Below, one piece after another: positions 55,967 through 64,000 of a stretch of DNA of 64,000 bases. Within the stretch, counting starts at the first letter, position 1; each line of letters starts with the position of its first letter. A program made the position numbers and the translations under genes. This DNA is from Adenophora triphylla var. japonica (Eukaryota; Streptophyta; Magnoliopsida; Asterales; Campanulaceae): positions 186,001 to 250,000 of the forward strand of contig JAFEMH010000975.1 in assembly GCA_022495995.1 (NCBI GenBank), in the 5' to 3' direction. The notes beneath the pieces were generated by a model. It searched no databases. It was not told the DNA's origin and saw only the letters and a program-made list of their open reading frames with translations.

Positions 55967-56947
55967 ATGGAAAATCTTAGAAGAACTCCATCAAAATTGT
56001 CCCAAGAATCCCAAATGTCATTTTTCAACAAATTCAAGGATTGGTCCCGAGAGATTATGCACGAGAGAAGATCGTTCTTTGAAGAAAGGTACAAGGTGAA
56101 GTGCTTATGGTCCCTCAAAGAATTGGTTCCGGACTACGACCTCTTGAGAGCTTCTTCATCATTTTGGGATACTAGAAGGCATGTCTTTTGCCTTTCTTAC
56201 AATGAGGTTGTTCCGACCGCTGAAGAATTTTGGGCTTTGCTTGGCGGTCCGGAGGTGGAAGAGATTGCGGTTCCTTTGCCCGGAGGGGCCTCTTTTGTTG
56301 ACAAGCTGTGCAACCTTCTTCATCTTTCCCCGGAGGAAGCACAAGGTATGATCCGTAGTCCCGATCACTTTGATATTTTCGGTCTTCCTGATAGATTTAG
56401 GAGCTTAGGCTTGCTTGACGATGCCTATTGGGATGCCTTTGCACTTTGCATGTTCGGGACCTTGTTCATGGTTTATTCTTTTGGGATCTGTCATCGGTCT
56501 CTGCTGGATATTGTTGTTCATTGTCGCTTGGGCAGAGACATTGTACCTTTGATCTTGGGAGAGACTTTTCATGCTCTCGACAGGCTGGCTATCGGGAGAC
56601 GGTATATGCACGGGGGCAGCCCGTTTCTCTTGACTCTATGGCTGATGGAACGCCTGGGGGTTCTTCGGGAAACATCGGATATGATCAAGCCTTGGACATT
56701 CGCCAGGAGAGGGGTTGCTGTAGATTTTGATGATCAGGGCTCATAGGAGCGTTGGATGGCTGGTCGCCGGACAGAAGATATCAGATGGTCAGTGCCTTGT
56801 TGGCAGGTGGAGACTCGCAGAGTACTTCAGGACGGGTCTCATGTGGTCATGCTTCCGGGGCTTTCTCAGTCCGGCTTCTACATTAGAGCTTTGATTACGA
56901 GACGATTCGGCTGGAGCGGGTTCCCTTGGAGGACTTTGATGATATAG
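55967..56947 (+). pseudogene. Antisense DUF7745-like ORF in the Tat element
   Basis: Plus-strand ORF of 259 codons (55967-56746), continued after a TAG stop at 56744-56746 by a further 66 codons in the same frame (ERWMAGRRTEDIRWSVPCWQ; LPGLSQSGFYIRALITRRFG). Recognisable features are a charged N-terminus, ASSSFWDTRRHVFCLSYNEV with PTAEEFWALLGGP, then WDAFALCMFGTLFMVYSFGI, LGRDIVPLILGETFHALDRL and PFLLTLWLMERLGV. This order matches DUF7745, a plant domain of unknown function common in transposon-associated proteins. It lies opposite to pol, between integrase and the 3' LTR. The single stop and later decay suggest a non-functional copy. Family assignment is from memory of the domain pattern. 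Confidence 0.6.
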
Positions 56948-57887
56948 CCACCGGGGTGGTGGCTTACGCTTCTATGGATGATCCTTCGGTGTTTTCCTTT
57001 CTTTCCCGAGTATGGAGGTATGACGTCTTTCCTCCTCGGGTTATCCTCGAGCGTCAGAGACTGTGTTCTTGACCACTTGGTACCTGGATTGAGTACGAGA
57101 GGCATTTGGGTAGACTCGAGATGGCTATTTTGAGACGGCGTGAGGCCATTGTGGGTGCGGAGGACTGACGGTTTCGGAGAGGAGGAGGGCGAGGCGAGGC
57201 CAACCCTCACCGGAGATGCGACTATGAGGCTTATGTCAAGAGCGGAGGACTCCTATGCTACCGGCTAGGCTACGGGAGATGAGAGATGATGCTAGGGCCA
57301 CTAAGGCCACGACGGAGGCTGGTTTGATAGATCCTGTTCCTATACCGAGCTTGGTAGGAGGAAGACCGACATCTTTCTGTTCGAAGAAGAAGACTCGAAG
57401 GGGAAGAAGAGGGGAGATGCCGGTACGAGCGGCTTGGAGTGACCTTGAGGTTTCCGAGTATCCCTTTCTTGTCGTAGCAGACACATTAGTTTGATTATGT
57501 ATCTTAGTTTTCTTTTAGCAGGTTGTCAGTTGTAGGAATGAACCGGGCTTAGACTCATCAAAAAGTTTTTAACTGTAATGAATATGTGAATTGTTTTGGA
57601 GTTTTTCGAGACTCTTTCATGGTCTGATCATTGTATTTATGTCAGAGTATGACTTTTATTTGTGCTTTAGACCGAACCGTTTCCGGCTGCCTACGTTCCC
57701 TTCGGACAAAAGGGCTCAGGTCTCCGTAGTTCGACCTGGTTTTTTTTTTTGTTTTTGTTTTTTTTTTTGGTGCAACCCTGTTTTTTACCTAGGCCGCCCT
57801 TTTCGGGTTTTCAACCTAGTTGGATATTACTCTTTTAGCACTCCTTTTTTCTCTTCTTTTTTTTATATTTTTTTTTGACTTGGTGCT
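56948..57887 (+). other. Decayed tail of the antisense module and spacer to pol
   Basis: Contains coding-like plus-strand pieces up to about 57500 (for example RLREMRDDARATKATTEAGL at about 57262) and then T-rich spacer with GACCTGGTTTTTTTTTTTG and a GCCGCCC stretch, ending at the pol stop codon. No intact gene. Confidence 0.4.
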
Positions 57888-58571
57888 TTACGCGTAGTAT
57901 CTGCGCAGCTTGTCACCATTCACTGGGTGTACAAAAGGATTTCCGTCGAGATCTGCAAGTTGCATGGCTCCTCCGGAGAAGATTTTCTGGACAACATATG
58001 GCCCGACCCAGACAGGTTCCCATTTGCCAAGCGGGTTGATGCGGACAGGGGGCTTCTCTTTTAAGACGAGGTCACCTTCCCTAATCTCCCGATGTTTTAC
58101 TTTTTTGTTGAAAGCTCTGGCCATTCTCCCTTGGTAGGCTCGGATGTGTTCCATGGCCTTCAGTCGGCGCTCATCTAGTAGAGCCAATTCATCATGGCGA
58201 CTTTGGAGCCATTCGACCTCGTTGATCTGGTTCTCCAACAACACACGGAGTGAGGGGATTTCTAGCTCGATTGGGAGTACGGCTTCCATTCCGTAGGTGA
58301 GGGCAAACGGTGTTTCCCCGGTTGCCGTTCTGACGGATGTTACGCAGCCCGAGTGCCAGTGTAGCTTCTCGGGCCAATCTCTGCCGCGGACGGCCATTTT
58401 CCGGATGATGTTTTCCGAGTCTTGTTTCTTTGCTTCGACGGCTCCGTTGGTTTGTGGCCTGTAGGGAGATGATTTGTGACGGGTTATTCTGAATTCCGCC
58501 GGCGGCTGTCGCATTCCCCTTGAAGTGGGATCCATTATACGAGATGATTTGGTGGCAACCCGTATCTGCAT
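57888..58571 (-). pseudogene. Tat pol, integrase C-terminal part
   Basis: On the minus strand: SPYRPQTNGAVEAKKQDSEN, TGETPFALTYGMEAVLPIEL, MARAFNKKVKHREIREGDLV and LGKWEPVWVGPYVV, ending DLDGNPFVHPVNGDKLRRYY. This is the integrase C-terminal half with the final pol residues. The frame is open to its natural stop; the D-D part of the integrase core is damaged upstream (58572-58710). Confidence 0.85.
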
Positions 58572-58709
58572 ATGATGTTCTCTTTGATGAAGAGGGCTAC
58601 TTTCTTTGAATTGAGGATTTTGTAGGACTTGGCTTCAACCCATTTGGTGAAATAGTCCACTGCCACCAGGATGAATTCGTGGCGTTCTTTGCTGGTGGTG
58701 TGATTTTGC

Positions 58710-59576
58710 CTATGACGTCAATTCCCCAAGTGACGAAAGACGAGGGGTTGTCATGCGGTATAACTCGTGAGGAGGCAAATGATTAAGATTTGAGTATCGC
58801 TGGCATTTGTCGCAGCTTTTGTGGCTGGATGCGATCGGTTTCCATGGAGATCCAAAAGTACCCCATTCTCGGTATGATTTGCATCGGGGCTCGAGCATTC
58901 GTGTGGGGGCCGCAGTACCACCATGTATTTCTTTCATGAGTTCCGTAGCCTCTTGTTTGCCGATACATCGCGGGAGGGGCCTTGTAACGCTTCTTGTACG
59001 GCATATTTCCCAAGAGAACATAATGGGAGGCGAGTCGCCGAGTGAGAGGCTTTTTGCTTTGATTCCCTCTTTATATTCCCCATCTTCATTTTTTAAGGAG
59101 GCTTCGCCATTCTTCAGGTACTGATAGATTTTAGTGTACCAGGGATCACTGGCCGGTTCGGCCTCCGCTTCGATTTCAAAGCAATAAGCGGGGTTTTCTC
59201 TTCTCCCGACTCTGAATGGTTTGACGGACTTCCCTTCGGGTATTTCAACGAGGGAGGCTAGTGTTGCCAGAGCATCTGCAAATCTGTTGCGATCTCTGGG
59301 CAAGTAATGAAAGCTGATCTCCTTGGATTGAGTTACTAGCTCTTCCATGTAAGTGTGATATTTCTGCAGACCCGGGTCTACGGTCTTCCATTTGTTAGAG
59401 ACCTGATTGATGATGAGGGCAGAGTCACCATACACCTCCAATTCCTTGATATTTCTTTCAAGGGCGGCTTCCAACCCGGTTATGCAAGCTTCATATTCAG
59501 CAGCGTTGTTGGTGACCTCGAAGTTCAACCTTACTGCTATGGGGGTGTGTTCGTCAGTAGGATCGACCAGAAGCAT
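58710..59576 (-). pseudogene. Tat pol, RNase H and integrase N-terminal zinc region
   Basis: The RNase H fold shows NFEVTNNAAEYEACITGLEA, YGDSALIINQVSNKWK and YLPRDRNRFADALATLASLV. The histidine/cysteine integrase N-terminus is partly visible (EATELMKEIHGGTAAP and SHKSCDKCQRY). The alanine-aspartate signature resembles the additional RNase H of Tat elements. A frame change separates it from the integrase core. Confidence 0.85.
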
Positions 59577-59723
59577 TCCTATTCCATTCCCCTTTTGTTT
59601 GACACCCGTCGAAGAAGAGTTGCAGCCGGTTTTCTCCTTCTAGAGCAAAGATTCCATCATCGGGAAATTGAGGTTCGGGTCCTCGGGACTCATCACTTGG
59701 GAAATCGGCCAAATGTTACGCCA

Positions 59724-61242
59724 TTACACGCCCTTTACGGATTTCCTTGAAACGTAAGTGACGTCATATTCGGCCAAAAGAACGACCATTTTGCCAACCT
59801 CATGGAAGGTTTGTCGAACAAATATTTGATGGGGTCTATCCTTGAGACGAGATGTATCGGGTGAGGCTGCATGTAGTGTTTCAACTTTCCCACTACCCGG
59901 ACCAAACTGCGCAAGTCTTTTCACAAGCGGAGTAATTGAGTTCGCTTCCACTGAAGCTTTACGCTCCACGAAATAGATGGCGTTTTCGACCTTGGAATTT
60001 TTCTTCTCTTGAGCTAGCATAGCCCCAATTCTTTGTATCCGTGATAGTTAGATATAGCAATAGCGGCTTTTTGCGATGTGGTGGGCAAAGAATCGGGGAT
60101 TCACGAGGTATGCCTTGATACGTTCAAAAGCGAGCGGCATTCTTGAGTCCATTTGTGTAGGCATTTTTCTTCATCAACTTGAAGATCGGCTCGCGGTCGA
60201 GGTCGGTTGATTTACAAAGCGACTTATGTATTGCGGTCTTCCCATGAAGGATTTCACTTACGTCGGTGTCAGGTGGCTTCATTTCAACTATCGCCTTGAT
60301 TTTCTAAGGGTCTACTTCAATTCCCGTTCTGTCACCATATATCCTAGCACCTTGCCTCGTCTTACGCCGAAGGTGCATTTGGGCTGAATTCGGTCTCATG
60401 CTTTGTGGTCTCGGAGGCGGCCGAAGAATTTTCTCAAATCAACAAAGTGTTGGCCATCGATCCTCTGGAGTGTATTATCATGTCGTCCACATAGACCTCA
60501 ATTTCTTTGTGGATCATATCATGGAAACAGGTACATGGCGCCTGCAGTACGTAGCCCCGGCATTCTTTAGTCCGAACGGCATGACCGTGTAGCAGTATGT
60601 GCCCCGAGGGGTCGTGAAGGCTGTCTTGGCTTGATCTTCTTACGCCATTTTGATTTGGTTGTAACCGGCAAACCGTCGACGAAGGATTTAACTTCATGGT
60701 TGGCCATGGAATCTACCAAAATGTCGATGTTTGGCGAGGAAATCATCTTTTGGGTGGCTTTGTTCAAGTCTCTGAAGTCCACGCAAAGACCGGATCTTTT
60801 CAGTTGGCCTTGGTCACCGTTACTATGTTGGAAAGCCATGTAGGATATTCAATGACCACGATGAACCACATACTGAGCATCTTTTCTATCTCCTCTTTCA
60901 CTTGTAGGGACCATTCGGGCTTAATTCTTCTTAGCTTACGCTGCGGCTTGACTTAAGGTCGAGCGGTATTCGGTGCTCAACTATGGAAGGATCGAGGCCT
61001 GGCATATCTTTATAGGACCATGCGAACACATCCACGAATTCCTTTAGCAACTCAATTAGGGCATCCCTTTCAGTCCCTTCGAAGAAACTACTAATCTGCA
61101 TCTCTTTAGGCTCTTCCGCAGTTCCCAAATTCACACTCGTCAAAATCTCTTCGGCGGCTTGGGCTCGATTTTCCTCTTTCCTGATAACCCGCTTAAAGAT
61201 TTCTTTGATATATTGTTCATTTAATGTGTCTCGCTTCTTCAT
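59724..61242 (-). pseudogene. Tat pol, reverse transcriptase, heavily frameshifted
   Basis: Pieces in order on the minus strand: FVDVFAWSYKDMPGLDPSIV with HRIPLD (61242-60931); GLCVDFRDLNKATQK and NIDILVDSMANHEVKSFVDG (about 60840-60640); EVYVDDMIIHSRG with the catalytic aspartates (about 60480-60520); and RT thumb/RNase H traces (VWKVETLHAA-like, FVERKASVEANSITPLVKRL, about 60020-59820). At least three frame breaks make it non-functional. Confidence 0.8.
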
Positions 61243-61893
61243 CTAGTGAATCGTTATTAACTTGTTTTTAGATTATTAGTTAATTCATCATTAGTTAAAG
61301 TGGCAATCAAGGGATACTCAGAAAGGTTCGTCATTTCATTGAGAATAAAAGGGAATACAAAGATTGGCTACAATTTCGTGGTCTTCGGGCGTGAGGCCAT
61401 CGGACGACTCGGAAGACTCAAACTCAACAATGAGAGACTCGGAGGACTTTACAAAGGTTGACACAAAGGGACGGGGACCAATCCAAGCTTGGTGATCATT
61501 TCTTCTTTGGTCGCGGACGGACCCGAGAGAGTTTCCCAATTCTTTAGCGGCATTGCCGTCGGTGACCTCATGACTCGGCGTTATCTTGTTTCTGTCCTCC
61601 TTCCTCGCCTCATTGCTATCATCTCTTTGTCTAAACCAAGAATCAATTGTGTTCGGCGCCCGAAACCGAGCATATGAATGTAGGGATCTTCCTCAATTCT
61701 CGGGGAATTCTATCTCGTCACAATCTGACCGCTCAATCCAGATGTAAGGACGTATTGCATCTCGGTGTCTTTCTTGGAAAAATCTCATGCCCCATGCTTG
61801 AGCGGAAAGGCTTAGCGGGCAAGTTCTTCGAGAGGACGTCCCACACGACGTTCATAGATTCGAGTTGAGTATGACGATGCTTGTCGATCTTTA

Positions 61894-62370
61894 TCATGAA
61901 AATTTCCCGGCTTGGCGAGGTCGAGAGTGGGTTTGAAGAATGGTGACAAAGCTGTGATTAGGGACCGGGGGTTTGTGTGCCTGTATCATGGCGGTGTTCA
62001 ATGTTTCCTTCCAGTATGCCTCCAAATGTTGGAAATGACAATTGAATTTGATGAATCGAACTTCTTCGGAGTCTGCTCGCTTGAGTGCGTTGACATAATT
62101 GGCATCACCGGATTCTGGGGGATTCTGATGAGACTTGCCCCGATAGTCCCTTGGTCGATTCGGAGGAGGTAGCCCCGGTGTCTGGCTAAGAGCATGCTTA
62201 GTGACGGTCTCGGCTTCGTTCCCTATGAGGAAACTGTCGCCCCTAATGACTTCAAGGTCCCCTTGCCGGTTAATGAACTTGACACATTGGTGGAGGGTGG
62301 AAGCTATGGCCTTCATGTGATGCAACCAAGGGCGTCCTAATAGGGCTGTGAACTCGGATGGGATGTCCAT
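61894..62370 (-). pseudogene. Tat protease-RT linker
   Basis: Reads MDIPSEFTALLGRPWLHHMK and AIASTLHQCVKFINRQGDLE, the conserved segment after the protease in gypsy Tat polyproteins. It then continues as a low-conservation linker. It overlaps the 3' part of the protease ORF in another frame, so a frameshift lies near 62350-62390. Confidence 0.75.
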
Positions 62371-63577
62371 TACATGGAACGTCCATTACATGGAACCTCG
62401 CCGGCACCATTTGGGTTTCGTACCAGAGTTCCAGAGTTACTGTCCCCAGGATGGGACGAGACGAACCGTCATAGGCCTTGATAGTCCGGGTAGATGGGAT
62501 CATATGCCTTTCATTGATGCGCAGGGCCCGCATCATGCTAAGGGGAAGGACATTAACGGCCGATCCATTATCCACCAATACTCCAGGGAGCGATACGGTG
62601 TTGAGCTTAATGGTGATGTACAAAGCTTCATTGTGTTTGGAGACATCTCTTGGCAAATCTTCGTCACAGAAGGTGATCATGCTACCATATAGCCGAGGAT
62701 CATAGATTTGGTCCTTGTCTCGAGATAGAGAGTCATCAAGCCAGTCACTTCGTGCCTTTTTCTTGCGAGGTAGTACCTTTGCTGAAGCCCCTGGGTTATA
62801 TTGAGGCCGTTTGTGGCGGTTGCCATCCCCAGTCAGCATGTTGATTGAGTGCGAGCGCCAAACTGGCGTTGGTCTTTCTTTGTCGGTGTACACTCGGGAG
62901 TTGGACAAACTGAATCTTGGCTGACCCCGCGGGGGGTTAGACTCTTGATTGGCAATGAAATTACCCAGATCTACAGTATTCTGGTGTTCGAAGGTCTCAA
63001 GTCTATCGCTGGCAAGGCTTTTCGGCTTTTCTATCCCTGTTTGCTTTGGGGAAGACTGGCTGGAGTAGAGTACATAGTAATCAAATCCCCCAGATGGCTC
63101 CCCGAGCGTACCCACACTGGTATCACCGGCCTCGAACCTCTCTTTCAATTTTTGCTGGGAGGAAATTTTCTTCTTCTTAGGAGGACGGTCCTCGTGTATC
63201 CAGTCCTGATAATCCCTTTCAAGGCATGGCAAGTCACGTATATCCCACCAAATGTGTTCTACTACTGGTGGTGGATTTGGGACCTCGGGTTGAGCGGTCT
63301 TGGAATGACTTTGAGTTGAACTGGAGCGGGGAGATCTGCTATTGGGCTCATCTGGAAGCGAATGGTTGGATTCCGCCGGATAATGAGAGGTATTAAGAGC
63401 CAGGGGAACAGGCACATGTTTGTCCTTCGGGGGAGCCCCAGTCAGTTGGGATATTGCTAATGTCCCGAAATGGCGTGTGGCCTCTTCAATCCAGGTTTGC
63501 TGTTTGTTCTGGCGTTCCTCAAGAGCTTTGATGGCTGACCATATTTCCTCCACTGTTTCCCGATCTTCATTACCCAT
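62270..63577 (-). pseudogene. Tat gag-end and protease region
   Basis: Begins with a charged, coiled-coil-like segment (EEIWSAIKALEERQNKQQTW) and a long serine/proline-rich part. The protease follows: ITIKLNTVSLPGVLVDNGSA with VNVLPLSMMRAL (active-site D-N-G-S), IKAYDGSSRPILGTVTLELW and ARFHVMDVP. No zinc knuckle was recognised. A further minus-strand ORF (63457-63900) overlaps the start, so more frame damage or an upstream gag ORF is likely. Confidence 0.75.
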
Positions 63578-63900
63578 GCTGATATCTGCTGATCGGTATC
63601 ACTACGAGAGGGGACAACGACGGTATGCCGAACTGTTTCGTCCCCCGATCGCGTTGGAATGGTGGCCCTTTGAATTGCTGTTTGGGGGCCGGTTGCCTGT
63701 AAGTCGACGGGCGAAGTCCCGCGGTGGAGACATAGGAATCTTGTGGTGGCATCTTGATATACCTGTGGATGGTTAAGAATGGGAGGAGAACCTTCTTCCT
63801 TCTTTGCGGTAAAAGTGCCATCGGAATTGAGACCGATAGTCAAACCATGAGTTGCAACAACCCCAAGGTCGTCAATTTGAGCCTCATGTCGAAGTCTCAT
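63457..63900 (-). pseudogene. Tat upstream gag-like ORF piece
   Basis: MRLRHEAQIDDLGVVATHGL with a later PPILNHPQVYQDATTRFLCL. Its position upstream of protease suggests gag or a leader protein, but no gag domain is recognisable. It continues towards the window edge. Confidence 0.35.
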
Positions 63901-64000
63901 CTCGTTCTACCAACCGGATCCAATGCCGGTCCTGTTCGAGGGATTTTGGAGGACGGAGTGACGTTGTCCCCATCATTACCGGCTGATGCAGACATTCCGA

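Larger units (their letters stand above)
48575..64000 (-). mobile_element. Tat-lineage Ty3/gypsy retrotransposon, incomplete
   Basis: Minus-strand element with 3' LTR 48575-50314, a very long 3' region (50315-57887) and pol from 57888 to beyond 63577. Domain order is protease, RT, RNase H, integrase, as in Ty3/gypsy. Long elements with an extra RNase H region and antisense ORFs near the 3' LTR are known in the Tat group (Retand, Grande, Ogre relatives). The 5' LTR, primer site and gag core lie beyond the right edge. Confidence 0.82.

Overview
The window is nuclear DNA from a flowering plant, most likely a eudicot. It has GT-AG introns, plant-specific gene families and plant-type transposons (Stowaway/mariner, hAT, PIF/Harbinger, CACTA, Helitron, L1-type LINE, Ty1/copia and Ty3/gypsy Tat). 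I see no CRISPR array, rRNA gene, tRNA gene or operon.

Left third (about 1-30,060): two host genes on the minus strand, in the order BTB/POZ-MATH gene then F-box gene. Exons 1-2 of a MATH/BTB-POZ protein lie at 4502-4859. A complete 11-exon F-box gene runs from 29963 down to 10444 and encodes 325 residues; I recognise it as the FBP7 (At1g21760) type. In Arabidopsis, as I recall, the BTB gene At1g21780 lies next to At1g21760, so this looks like conserved gene order. All ten F-box introns have GT-AG ends and the phases join without a break, yet the gene covers 19.5 kb. Its introns hold hAT MITEs, a Harbinger MITE, Stowaway MITEs, a broken LINE, Helitrons, a tandem segmental duplication and a gene-carrying hAT element. 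Intron 3 alone is 8.1 kb.

Between the two genes sits a 3.66-kb mariner-like element (5076-8733) with perfect 21-bp terminal inverted repeats, a TA target duplication and an apparently intact transposase with one small intron. At least seven Stowaway MITEs in the window share its terminal 12-13 bp.

Middle (30,060-39,890): upstream region of the F-box gene, short tandem repeats, one end of a CACTA element (terminus at 33231) with a spliced Ptta/En-Spm-type gene, an unresolved 2-kb stretch, and an ATHILA-ORF1-like pseudogene flanked by direct repeats.

Right (39,898-64,000): three nested LTR retrotransposons. Copia A (plus strand; LTR, tRNA-Met primer site, decayed gag) is interrupted inside its zinc-knuckle region by copia B (minus strand, nearly intact pol). 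Copia B is interrupted in its 5' leader by a Tat-type Ty3/gypsy element (minus strand) that runs past the window edge. The gypsy pol is broken, but its 3' region is very long (about 7.5 kb). That region holds a ten-copy 72-bp tandem array and, on the opposite strand to pol, intron-containing ORFs, one of them DUF7745-like. A 12-bp palindrome stands upstream of each of two of these ORFs. This antisense module is the least conventional part of the window.
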